Source of the DNA: Clostridia bacterium
GTDB lineage: Bacteria; Bacillota; Clostridia; Oscillospirales; Acutalibacteraceae
Assembly (NCBI GenBank): GCA_017414965.1
Contig: JAFQJL010000016.1
Coordinates: forward strand, 1 to 64,000
DNA length: 64,000 bases
Reading direction: 5' to 3'
Shown here: positions 42,956 to 50,930 of the stretch, piece by piece
Position numbering within the stretch: position 1 is the first letter of the stretch
Layout: every line of letters starts with the position of its first letter
Made by a program: the position numbers and the translations under genes
The notes under the pieces: generated by a model
What the model was told of the DNA's origin: nothing
Database searches by the model: none
The model's input: only the letters and a program-made list of their open reading frames with translations

Positions 42956-43621
42956 TTACAGTTTCCCCTTCTTATACAGAATACGCGCCACCGCGATCGT
43001 AAACAGCACGCCCACCGGAACCATGATACCGACGTTGCCTTGATTGAGCGCGTCCACGCCGATAAACAGCGTCAGCATCAAGATGATCGGCGCAATCGCG
43101 AGCTTCGGATTTTTGGATACAAATACCACGCCCAGACCGCCGAATAACGCCGGCAGCATCTGGTCGAACGCCGCCGTCAGCACCGGATTTTCCAAAAGCG
43201 GCTGCAGCGGCACGATCAGAATCACGCCGATAATGATGATCAGTGTGGTCACGATACTGGACACCGCAATCGCGATGGTGGAAACGATCTCGCCCTCCTC
43301 CGAGCTGGGCTTGACGTTAGCACGCTCAAGCGCATCCAGCGCACACGGAAGCTTCAGGTTGGAGATGTTGCCGGTCACAAAGGACAAGTATGTACCGCCG
43401 GCACCGAGCATCGGAACGTAAGTAAAGATCTCCACAATACCGACCGCCCAGTACATCGGCAAAACCGCTACCAAGCCTTTTCCAAGCGCCTCCCACTGCG
43501 GCACGGCTTGGAATACCACGCAGGTCACGGTGGGAACCGCCACGATTAAAACCAAAAGTAACCAGCCCCACAGGCGACCGTAATGATGGACACTATCCAT
43601 AAACGTCATTGTCTTTTTCAT
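42956..43621 (-). CDS. Polytopic membrane protein, partner of the DUF5058 gene
   Basis: A 221-residue protein with about six hydrophobic segments and the conserved-looking loop GAGGTYLSFVTGNISNLKLPCALDAL (about 78-103), which is very unlike a random loop. I do not recognise a named family with certainty; proteins of this kind are encoded beside DUF5058 genes and amidohydrolase or M20 peptidases in Clostridia. ATG 43621 is chosen over the GTG nine bases upstream, which would lie directly on the AAAGGTGGG RBS. A transporter for the peptidase substrate or product is an inference. Confidence 0.8.
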   Translation of the reverse strand: MKKTMTFMDSVHHYGRLWGWLLLVLIVAVPTVTCVVFQAVPQWEALGKGLVAVLPMYWAVGIVEIFTYVPMLGAGGTYLSFVTGNISNLKLPCALDALERANVKPSSEEGEIVSTIAIAVSSIVTTLIIIIGVILIVPLQPLLENPVLTAAFDQMLPALFGGLGVVFVSKNPKLAIAPIILMLTLFIGVDALNQGNVGIMVPVGVLFTIAVARILYKKGKL

Positions 43622-43639
43622 TTCAAGCACCCACCTTTC

Positions 43640-44398
43640 TTACTGCGCCAAACGCGTCAGCGCGTTCATCCAATCGGTGATCGGAATTGCCGCCGCCATG
43701 CCGCCGACCAAGCTGATCGGCAACGCGTAATCGGTCAGCCAGCCTTGCTTCAGTTTCTTCGAAAGCAGACCGCAGATAGCCATCAGCAGTGCCGATACCA
43801 TCATCACAGCCACCGGAATGAGTGCGTTATAGTTGCTGATCGTAAACACCTGCTTGACATCGCAGAACACGTAACCGAGAAACGCCGAGATCATGCCCAT
43901 AAACATAGCGTTATTGAAGATCTCGCTCCATTTCTTGTCGCGCTTTTCCATATTGATCACGCCGGTCTGGATCTTTTTGGTCAACAGCGGCACCAAGATC
44001 AAACCAATCATAATGCCGAGAGTCATCACCCACAAAACCGTCACGAATTCCGAGGCGCTGGCGATGGTTTCGCTCATCGAATGATCCATTTGCATCATCG
44101 TGGTTTGTGCGGCGATCTGCTCATACGAGAGCGAGCCGATGACCGACAACCGTAGCCACGGCACCGCCACACCCAAGCTCTTGGAAAGCACCAACACGCC
44201 TACCAAAATCGAAACCGCCGGCGCGATCGTGAAAATCGCCGCCGAACCGATCGTCTTTTTCACCACCGACCGATCCATCCCAATCTCCTTGGCGCGGCGC
44301 ACGGCACGCACCAAGAAAAACACCGACTGTCCCAAAACAGCGGCAATGACAACCGCTACCATCACAAACAGCAGCGGATGATTAACCGAAAATTGCAT
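43640..44398 (-). CDS. DUF5058-like polytopic membrane protein
   Basis: A 252-residue protein with about seven hydrophobic segments. The start HPLLFVMVAVVIAAVLGQSVFFL with RAVRRAKEIGM after it fits the DUF5058 family. Function unknown. Glycine/serine-rich helices and pairing with a second membrane protein suggest a two-component carrier. RBS GGGGAGGATGCT. It opens a three-gene operon (this gene, its membrane partner, M20 peptidase). Confidence 0.75.
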   Translation of the reverse strand: MQFSVNHPLLFVMVAVVIAAVLGQSVFFLVRAVRRAKEIGMDRSVVKKTIGSAAIFTIAPAVSILVGVLVLSKSLGVAVPWLRLSVIGSLSYEQIAAQTTMMQMDHSMSETIASASEFVTVLWVMTLGIMIGLILVPLLTKKIQTGVINMEKRDKKWSEIFNNAMFMGMISAFLGYVFCDVKQVFTISNYNALIPVAVMMVSALLMAICGLLSKKLKQGWLTDYALPISLVGGMAAAIPITDWMNALTRLAQ

Positions 44399-44430
44399 AG
44401 CATCCTCCCCAATCCTATGTATTTATCTAC

Positions 44431-44458
44431 ATTATACCACAAATTTCGTGCTTTTCAA
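44431..44458 (-). promoter_or_regulatory. Sigma-A promoter of the DUF5058-M20 operon
   Basis: Minus strand: TTGAAA (44453-44458), 16-base spacer, TATAAT (44431-44436). Confidence 0.7.
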
Positions 44459-44467
44459 GAAAATGGC

Positions 44468-44509
44468 AAAAAAAGAACAGGTGTTCTCTGCAGAACACCT
44501 GTTTTTTTA
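44468..44509 (-). terminator. Terminator after the second gerW-like gene
   Basis: AACAGGTGTTCT (44476 on) pairs with AGAACACCTGTT; on the minus strand seven Ts follow. It ends the seven-gene operon that starts at 50769. Confidence 0.9.
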
Positions 44510-44905
44510 TTCTTCGATCGCATTTTCGGCTTTGGAGGACATCAGTTCCTTCGCCTTATCCACCACCGTATTGATAATACCGACCATCGCCGCCGGTTTT
44601 TCCGGCGCATCCACGCCGATCACCTGTACCTCGTTACCGCGGATAACCAGAAAATTCATCGGCGTTTTATCCACCTTCGCACCTGCGCCGGCCGGATTCT
44701 GACGCGTTTTCTTGCCGGCATCCGCCACATCGGCGCCACCGCCGGCAAAACCGATCGATACCTTGGAGATCGGCACAATGGTCATCCCCTCCGAAACGAT
44801 GGGCTCACCCAAAATGGAGTTGGCGGTGGCCAACTGCAAGGTCTTTTCAGCTGTAAAGGCCAACACCTTTAATAACGTGCTATTGTTCATCTCATCGTTT
44901 CTCAT
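44507..44905 (-). CDS. ytfJ: GerW family sporulation protein (YtfJ), copy 2
   Basis: A 132-residue GerW-type protein: SILGEPIVSEGMTIVPISKVSIGFAGGGAD in the first half, PMNFLVIRGNEVQVIGV in the second. It lacks the glycine-rich insert of copy 1 and has a charged KKTRQNP segment instead. The pairing with the DUF2953 gene immediately upstream is the same as B. subtilis ytfI-ytfJ, so this copy is the positional orthologue. ATG 44905 is selected by GGAGGAATAAACG. Confidence 0.88.
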   Translation of the reverse strand: MRNDEMNNSTLLKVLAFTAEKTLQLATANSILGEPIVSEGMTIVPISKVSIGFAGGGADVADAGKKTRQNPAGAGAKVDKTPMNFLVIRGNEVQVIGVDAPEKPAAMVGIINTVVDKAKELMSSKAENAIEE

Positions 44906-44908
44906 CGT

Positions 44909-45484
44909 TTATTCCTCCGCTTGATTGATCGCAAATTTCAAGAACATCATCACCACAAACAGCAACATCGCCGACAGCGTCGCCGTGAGCGATATATTCG
45001 AACGGTCACTCTCAAAATCGCAGTTAACCGACACGTCAAGCCCGCGCTCCTCTATTTTCATTATGGCTTTCAAATATCCGATAAACGGGTAAAGCAACGA
45101 GCAAACCGTCCCGTATTGCATCGCCACTTCCGCGGCGTTCTCACCGGCGACGACGCCCTCGATCTTCAATTGCTTGACTCGCAAGTGCTTGGTCAGCGGC
45201 CCACCCGCCTCCAGCAAGCCTTTGATCATCTGAATCGTTTCGCGCCATTCTTCTATGGAATCTTTGAGTTTGGGGGTAGTTTTTTGTTTCTTGGAAGGCA
45301 CGGCCGCTTTTTCTTTTTTGGGTTTATCCGAACGATATACTGTAAAGCCAAAAAACTTTACTTTTAGATCTGCGCCCGTTTCCGGCTGGTAGGACACCAA
45401 CAGTCGCACCGGCAGAAGCAGCAGCACCAGTATCAAGAGCAGAATGGCAGCCAACACCACCCCGATCACGATCAGAACATCCAC
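44909..45484 (-). CDS. DUF2953 domain membrane protein (YtfI-like)
   Basis: About 191 residues: an N-terminal membrane helix (about 3-25), a strand pair, a Lys-rich linker (about 55-70), and a C-terminal half with the AMQYGTVCSLLYPFIGYLKAI segment typical of DUF2953, ending in a second hydrophobic helix. In B. subtilis the family member YtfI is cotranscribed with ytfJ and linked to sporulation. The start is ambiguous between two GTG codons, 45490 and 45484; the latter has better spacing to AAAAGGGG. Confidence 0.85.
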   Translation of the reverse strand: MDVLIVIGVVLAAILLLILVLLLLPVRLLVSYQPETGADLKVKFFGFTVYRSDKPKKEKAAVPSKKQKTTPKLKDSIEEWRETIQMIKGLLEAGGPLTKHLRVKQLKIEGVVAGENAAEVAMQYGTVCSLLYPFIGYLKAIMKIEERGLDVSVNCDFESDRSNISLTATLSAMLLFVVMMFLKFAINQAEE

Positions 45485-45534
45485 TGCCACACCCCTTTTC
45501 TGTTAATGTTACCACATTGGCGTAAAAAATGCAA

Positions 45535-46407
45535 TTACTTCTCGTTTGCGTGCCAAATACCGGATACCACGCGATCAATACCGGAGCCGTCGGTGGTAAT
45601 TTGCAGCTCCGTCAATCCGGCATCGCGGAACAATTCCGCGACCGCTGGCGCCTGTCCGGCGCCGACCTCCACCGCCAGCATACCGCCATCCGCCAAGCGT
45701 TTGACCCATTTATCCGCAAAGCAGCGGTAGAATTTGAGTCCGTCCACATCGCCGTCCAGCGCCATACGCGGCTCGTGATGCACCTCGGTCATCAACCCTT
45801 CCAGCTCGCCGGTGGGAATGTACGGCGGATTGGAGAGGATCAGATCGGCGCGTCCGCGAAGCGACGGCACGTCCTGCAGCACGTCCGCCTGCAACACCCT
45901 TACGTTAAACTGGGAATAATCCACACAGTTGTGGCGCAGATAGTACAACGCAAAATCCGACAGTTCCACCGCCGTCACGCGAGCGCGCGGATACAACTTG
46001 CACAGTCCCAACGACACGCAACCGCTACCGGCGCACAGATCCCATACCTGCGGACTGCGCAGGTAGTGATCCCAATGATCCTTCAGGAAATTGGCGCCCA
46101 CCTCGCACAGCAGTTCCGTCTCGGGACGCGGAATGAGCACGCCCTCACCCACATGCAAGGTCAACGACAGAAACTCCCAATTGCCGAGAATATATTGCAG
46201 CGGTCGGCCGGAGGCCCGATAGGCCGTTGCCGTCTCCACCGCTTCCTGAATTTCTGCCGGCACATCCTCGTTGAGATAGCGGGCGCGCTGACGATGCGGC
46301 AAACCGCCAATATCCTCCAAAATGCACTCTGCATCAAAGCCGGGGAATTCGCAGCCGGCATCGGCCAACGTCTGTTTGATTTTTTGAAACAGTTCTCCGT
46401 AAGTCAT
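45535..46407 (-). CDS. prmC: Peptide chain release factor N5-glutamine methyltransferase
   Basis: Methylates the Gln of the GGQ motif in RF1/RF2. It is 290 residues. An N-terminal helical RF-binding domain precedes the SAM-binding motif VWDLCAGSGCVSLGL (about 117-131) and the catalytic LILSNPPYIPTGE (about 190-202), which is diagnostic. It lies between DUF1385 (6 bases) and DUF2953 genes rather than next to prfA. Confidence 0.95.
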   Translation of the reverse strand: MTYGELFQKIKQTLADAGCEFPGFDAECILEDIGGLPHRQRARYLNEDVPAEIQEAVETATAYRASGRPLQYILGNWEFLSLTLHVGEGVLIPRPETELLCEVGANFLKDHWDHYLRSPQVWDLCAGSGCVSLGLCKLYPRARVTAVELSDFALYYLRHNCVDYSQFNVRVLQADVLQDVPSLRGRADLILSNPPYIPTGELEGLMTEVHHEPRMALDGDVDGLKFYRCFADKWVKRLADGGMLAVEVGAGQAPAVAELFRDAGLTELQITTDGSGIDRVVSGIWHANEK

Positions 46408-46413
46408 AAACGG

Positions 46414-47388
46414 TTACTCCTCTTCGGGCACCACGTCGGCAAACGCCGTAATGGCGCACTCGATCATCTCGTCGGTCGGCTCCTTCGTGGTAACGTGCTG
46501 CAACCACGTGCCGGGCGCGGAGATCGCACGCGTCAGCCAGTTGTCGTGGCGTCCGCAGAACTTGATCGCCTCGTAGCCAATGCCAACCGACAACGGCAAC
46601 AACACCAGCTTGACTACTGCACGAAGTCCCGCCGGCAGACCGGTCGGAATGAGCATACCGATGAAAATGCCGACGATCAGCATCAAAATCATAAACGATG
46701 TGCCGCAACGCGGATGAAAACGGCGCTGGGCGCGCACGTTTTCCACCGTCAACGGTAACCCGTGCTCGTAGCAAAAGATGGTCTTATGTTCCGCGCCGTG
46801 ATACATATAGACACGGCGGATATCCTTCATCAGAGAGGTCGCCGCCACGTATCCTACAAAGATCGCAATTTTCAGTATACCCTCAAACAACGACTGCCAA
46901 AACCGATTGTCCAGCAGTTCCGGCGCCAAAGGCTTCAGCAAATAATTGTAGATCGCCGACGGCAGATACATAAACAGCAAAATCGCCAATCCCACACCCA
47001 GCACCATACTGACGATCATCAGAATGGTCATTACAGGGCCTTCCAGTTTGGCCGGTTTGCCGTCTCCTTCGCCCTTGGCGGCGCGTTTAGCGGCTTCCTC
47101 CTGCTCTTCAAGCTCGGTATAGCCGGACAGATCCGCCGAGCGCATCATCGACTTGTAGCCGGCGATCATCGAATCGACAAAGCCAAACACACCGCGAATC
47201 AGCGGCCATTTGGTAAACGCCGGGCGCTTACCGGCTTCGGTCGGCCAGCTTTCGGTGAGAATCTCACCGGTAACAACGTGGCGGACCGCCATCGTGGTCT
47301 TTTTCGGACCACGCATCATCACACCCTCAATCAGCGCCTGACCGCCGATGGAGGTGCGCTTGCATTCTTGTTTGCATGTTTTCGGCAT
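46414..47388 (-). CDS. DUF1385 family membrane protein
   Basis: A 324-residue protein with the DUF1385 hallmarks: GGQALIEGVMMRGP (about 15-28), an MYHGAEHKTIFCYEHG motif (about 195-210) and RFHPRCGTSFM (about 222-232), all with conserved His/Cys that suggest metal binding. About four membrane helices. Function unknown; the family is commonly found next to rpmE/prmC/prfA in Firmicutes, and here it directly precedes prmC. Confidence 0.93.
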   Translation of the reverse strand: MPKTCKQECKRTSIGGQALIEGVMMRGPKKTTMAVRHVVTGEILTESWPTEAGKRPAFTKWPLIRGVFGFVDSMIAGYKSMMRSADLSGYTELEEQEEAAKRAAKGEGDGKPAKLEGPVMTILMIVSMVLGVGLAILLFMYLPSAIYNYLLKPLAPELLDNRFWQSLFEGILKIAIFVGYVAATSLMKDIRRVYMYHGAEHKTIFCYEHGLPLTVENVRAQRRFHPRCGTSFMILMLIVGIFIGMLIPTGLPAGLRAVVKLVLLPLSVGIGYEAIKFCGRHDNWLTRAISAPGTWLQHVTTKEPTDEMIECAITAFADVVPEEE

Positions 47389-47390
47389 CG

Positions 47391-48809
47391 TTATGCCCCT
47401 TTCTTGATCGGCAGAGTCACCGTGACGGTCGTCCCCTTGCCTACCACACTGTCAATATCCAATCGGCCGCCGTGCAGACGCGTTACCTCGTCTGCCAACG
47501 CCAAGCCAATGCCCGAACCCGGGATACTTCCGTTTTTGTTGACGCGGAAAAATTTTTCCTTTACGTGAACGAGATCCTCCGGCGGAATGCCGATACCGGT
47601 ATCGCTGATCACAATCTGCACCGTATCCCCCACGCGCGCCGCCTCGGCACGAATGACACCGCCGCTTTTGGTATACTTGACGGCGTTATCCATCACGTTG
47701 ATCAACACCTGACGGATGCGATCTTTATCGCCCTCAATGGGCGGAATATCGGTCGTTTCGGCATAATAGAGGCGGATGTTCTCTCGTTCGGCACGAGGAC
47801 GGTACAAAAGCACCGTCTCCTCCAATTCGTTGATCACGTTAAAGCTTTCGGTGCGGATGGCCAACCGACCATCCTGCAAGCGAGAGAAATCCAACAGTTC
47901 CTCCACCAGCGCCGACAGCCGCGAGGTTTCATCCGAGATGATACGCAGTCCGCGCTCGGTCAGTTCGGCGTTGCTGTCGCCAACCTGCGACAGCGTTTCA
48001 CTCCAACCCTTGATGGCGGTCAGCGGCGTTCGCAACTCGTGCGAAATGGAAGAAATAAAGTCGTTTTTCAGTTGTTCGCTATTGGCGATCTCGCCGGCCA
48101 TATAGTTGATGGTATCACACAGATCGCCGATCTCATCGTTATCCCGTTTGGGAATCCGATGCCCGTAATTGCCGGCGGCGATCGTCTGTGCGCCGCGACC
48201 GATCTCCTTGACCGGATTGATGATCGAGCTGACGAAATACGAACTGGACAGCATCACAAAGAACACGACCAGCAACGCCAACAGCACCAGCAATCCGCTA
48301 AACAGAAACAACTGACGATCCACCAGTCGCAGCGACACCACCACTCGTAAACCGCCGGAGACCGTGTCGTTTTGCTGCACCAGCGTCACCAGCGACATCA
48401 CGCGTTCGCCGGAGGAGTATCGTCCGGTCCACAGACCGTAGCCGTCGCTGCTTTGCGAGGCAGTCTGCCAATCGGCTTTCAAGTTGGCGTCCGGCATAAA
48501 GCCGGTGGAGGTCATCTGCACGTCACCGGCGGCATCCAAAACCTGCACTTCCACTTGACTCTTATCTTGGAAATTAGCCAAAAACTCACGCGAGGCGGTC
48601 GCCCAGTCGTGAGAGGAATCGGATAAATACACCGAGAACGTACCGGAGGTGGCATCGGCGTATTCGTACAGCGCATCGGACACGCTTTCGTAGTACAGAT
48701 ACCGAAGCATCAGCGTGCCGGCAACCACCAAAAACACCAGCACCAAAATAATGACACCCACGCCGTTGACCATCCAACGACTGGTGATGCTCTTGCGCCG
48801 CATCGCCAT
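47391..48809 (-). CDS. Sensor histidine kinase with HAMP domain
   Basis: A 472-residue membrane kinase: helix 1 (about 15-37), extracytoplasmic sensor domain (about 38-155), helix 2 (about 160-185), HAMP (about 186-235), HisKA with FISSISHELRTPLTAIKGW, and HATPase motifs DTGIGIPPED and GSGIGLALADEV. ATG 48809 follows AAAGGAGGTGGC. It overlaps no gene but is 39 bases after its response regulator; DUF1385 follows after two bases. The sensing signal may involve the upstream lipoprotein, which is inference from the operon only. Confidence 0.93.
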   Translation of the reverse strand: MAMRRKSITSRWMVNGVGVIILVLVFLVVAGTLMLRYLYYESVSDALYEYADATSGTFSVYLSDSSHDWATASREFLANFQDKSQVEVQVLDAAGDVQMTSTGFMPDANLKADWQTASQSSDGYGLWTGRYSSGERVMSLVTLVQQNDTVSGGLRVVVSLRLVDRQLFLFSGLLVLLALLVVFFVMLSSSYFVSSIINPVKEIGRGAQTIAAGNYGHRIPKRDNDEIGDLCDTINYMAGEIANSEQLKNDFISSISHELRTPLTAIKGWSETLSQVGDSNAELTERGLRIISDETSRLSALVEELLDFSRLQDGRLAIRTESFNVINELEETVLLYRPRAERENIRLYYAETTDIPPIEGDKDRIRQVLINVMDNAVKYTKSGGVIRAEAARVGDTVQIVISDTGIGIPPEDLVHVKEKFFRVNKNGSIPGSGIGLALADEVTRLHGGRLDIDSVVGKGTTVTVTLPIKKGA

Positions 48810-48848
48810 ATTGCCACCTCCTTTCTCCAAACGACAATCAAATGTCAA

Positions 48849-49535
48849 TTATACGTTCCATTGATACCCTTGGCCACGCACCGTGCAAATATGCCGCGGA
48901 TCCGAGGGTTCGTCCTCGATCTTCATACGCAGACGGCGAATGTTGACGTCGACGATCTTTTCGGCGCCAATGTAACTTTCGCCCCATACCTGCCGTAAAA
49001 TCTCCGTGCGTTCGATCGGCACACCGGGGTGCAGGAAAAACAGATACATCATCTGGTATTCTACCTGCGTCAGATCCAGCGGCACGCCCGCCTTGGAAAC
49101 CGTGCGGTTGCGGACGTTGAGCACAAAATGACCGGATTGCAGTTCCTCTGCCGGACCGCTGCGCTCGCGCACCGCCGACACGCGCCGGTAGAGCGCGTCT
49201 ACGCGCGCCATCAATTCGGACGGGCTAAACGGCTTGGTAACGTAGTCGTCGGCACCCAGCCGCAAGGCATCCACCTTTTCCTCCTCGCGAGAACGCGCCG
49301 TCAGCATAATGATACCCATCGTATTGCTTCGCTTGCGAAGCTCGGCGCACACCTCAAATCCGTTGATTCCGGGAAGCATAATATCCAAAAGTGCCATATC
49401 CACCGACTCGTCAAACATCGCCAGCGCCTCCTCGCCGGAAGCCGCTTCGATCACCCGATAGCCGGCATAGGTCAAGTTGACAACCACAAAATCCCGAATG
49501 GAAGCTTCGTCCTCACAAACCAAGATCGTGCGCAT
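48849..49535 (-). CDS. Response regulator, OmpR/PhoB family
   Basis: A 228-residue regulator. Receiver with CEDEAS at the N-terminus, phospho-Asp in MALLDIMLPGINGFEV (about 52), Lys in DDYVTKPFSPSE, and a winged helix ending in CTVRGQGYQW. Cognate to the following kinase. RBS GGAGGAGGAATAAT lies within the last codons of the preceding lipoprotein gene. Confidence 0.95.
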   Translation of the reverse strand: MRTILVCEDEASIRDFVVVNLTYAGYRVIEAASGEEALAMFDESVDMALLDIMLPGINGFEVCAELRKRSNTMGIIMLTARSREEEKVDALRLGADDYVTKPFSPSELMARVDALYRRVSAVRERSGPAEELQSGHFVLNVRNRTVSKAGVPLDLTQVEYQMMYLFFLHPGVPIERTEILRQVWGESYIGAEKIVDVNIRRLRMKIEDEPSDPRHICTVRGQGYQWNV

Positions 49536-49536
49536 A

Positions 49537-50769
49537 TTATTCCTCCTCCAATCGGATCAATTGATTCCGCACCGTGCGGGAATCCAGCGGACAATCCGGC
49601 ATCATCCGAATCGTCAGCTCGTCTTCGACCACGCTTACGCTAAACAGCGGCGTCCGATCGGATGCGCTGACCGTCATCGTCTTGGTCTGCGGCACGTAGC
49701 TGACGACCGTTTCCGCCGGCCATTCCTCTGCCGGCCACAACCACGCGTATCCGTCTGCCGAGCAGACATAGCTGCTGCATTTGACGACCGGCAGGCCGAT
49801 TGCGGCATCCCACCGCATCCAATCCACCACGCCAACGTCGCCCAGGACGGTGTCGCGCAGGACCGGCCATTCCATCAACCCGTCTTTGTCCACGTCCAAC
49901 ATCGAGAGCGTACCGGTACGGAAAGACGCAGCGGTGCCGCCCTGTACCGCTTTATACAGCGGAGCCGACAACGTAGTGCCGTTCCACACCAACAATTCAG
50001 TAATGGTGCCGGTTTCTTTGATACCGTCGGCGTAGATCTCGGTGTCGCCCCGTTCGTTGATACAGGCGTAGGTATCGGTATACCGAATGACCGAGCCGTC
50101 CACCGCCGTGCTCGACAGTGTGCGGAAGTTTTCACCCTCGGTGGTGATCAACGTAGCCGCACCGACCGAGCGGGATTTTAAGTGTAATAACAATATGTCC
50201 TCGCGGTCGGTACGGCTGATCGGCGATACGATCAGGCGACTGTACAGACTGCGATAGCATTCGGTAATCTGCGCGTTTTGATAGCGATAGACGCGCAGGT
50301 TGCTCTCGCGCTGGCTGCCAAACGACCAGCCGACAAACACCGCCTTGGTACCATCGCCGAAAATATCGCCGAAACGGATCTCCTGCACACCGACGCTGCC
50401 GCCGGCGATGTCGGCGACCGAGTTCCACTCGTCGTCGACGTTACACAGCACGTTCATATGCACGTCGTTGCTTTCGGGCGAGGTGCGGTAAAACACCAGC
50501 GCTTCTTCCTGCTTATCGCCATCCAGATCCTGCAGAATAAACGCTGCGCGATGCTCACCCGTAGCCGGGAACTGCAGGCGGTAACTGACCGCCGAGCCAT
50601 CGCCGCGCGTTTCCAAATACGATTCAAACGCCGCTTGAATGTCGGCTTGTTCACCGGTCAGGCCCGGCGGCACCAGTTGCGTCTGCACGCGCAGATCCAT
50701 CGACGTGCAGCCGCCAAGCAGCAGGCAGACGACCGCCAACAGCGCCAACCATTTGATTCTCTTTTTCAC
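49537..50769 (-). CDS. Lipoprotein with FG-GAP/VCBS-like repeats
   Basis: A 410-residue secreted lipoprotein: positively charged N-terminus, hydrophobic core and lipobox LLGGC (Cys21). The body alternates beta strands with Asp-rich motifs such as LQDLDGDKQEEALVFY (about 97-112), RFGDIFGDGTKAVFVGW (about 154-170) and MLDVDKDGLMEWPVL (about 310-324), the look of a beta-propeller with calcium-type DxDxDG loops. Function unknown. GTG start with GGAGGTGGACGCCC. First gene of the operon with the two-component system, so a sensory accessory role is plausible. Confidence 0.85.
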   Translation of the reverse strand: MKKRIKWLALLAVVCLLLGGCTSMDLRVQTQLVPPGLTGEQADIQAAFESYLETRGDGSAVSYRLQFPATGEHRAAFILQDLDGDKQEEALVFYRTSPESNDVHMNVLCNVDDEWNSVADIAGGSVGVQEIRFGDIFGDGTKAVFVGWSFGSQRESNLRVYRYQNAQITECYRSLYSRLIVSPISRTDREDILLLHLKSRSVGAATLITTEGENFRTLSSTAVDGSVIRYTDTYACINERGDTEIYADGIKETGTITELLVWNGTTLSAPLYKAVQGGTAASFRTGTLSMLDVDKDGLMEWPVLRDTVLGDVGVVDWMRWDAAIGLPVVKCSSYVCSADGYAWLWPAEEWPAETVVSYVPQTKTMTVSASDRTPLFSVSVVEDELTIRMMPDCPLDSRTVRNQLIRLEEE

Positions 50770-50809
50770 GGGCGTCCACCTCCTAAAACTATATAATAAC
50801 TCAAAATAT

Positions 50810-50838
50810 ATTATATGTTTCTAAATGCCAAAAGTCAA
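50810..50838 (-). promoter_or_regulatory. Sigma-A promoter of the lipoprotein-RR-HK-DUF1385-prmC-gerW operon
   Basis: Minus strand: TTGACT (50833-50838), 17-base spacer, TATAAT (50810-50815). Confidence 0.85.
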
Positions 50839-50867
50839 GAGAAGATGGATTTTTACGGCACAAACTC

Positions 50868-50895
50868 TTGTAATTTTTCAAAAATATAGTATAAT
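50868..50895 (+). promoter_or_regulatory. Sigma-A promoter of metG-tatD
   Basis: TTGTAA (50868-50873), 16-base spacer, TATAAT (50890-50895). The leader is about 30 bases, so no T-box or S-box fits. Confidence 0.75.
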
Positions 50896-50930
50896 ATCTT
50901 GTTAGGAGTCCAAAAGGAGGATTTTCGACT

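Noticed and set aside
50840..50930. T-box or SAM riboswitch before metG
   Set aside because: The leader from the promoter to the start codon is only about 30 bases long.
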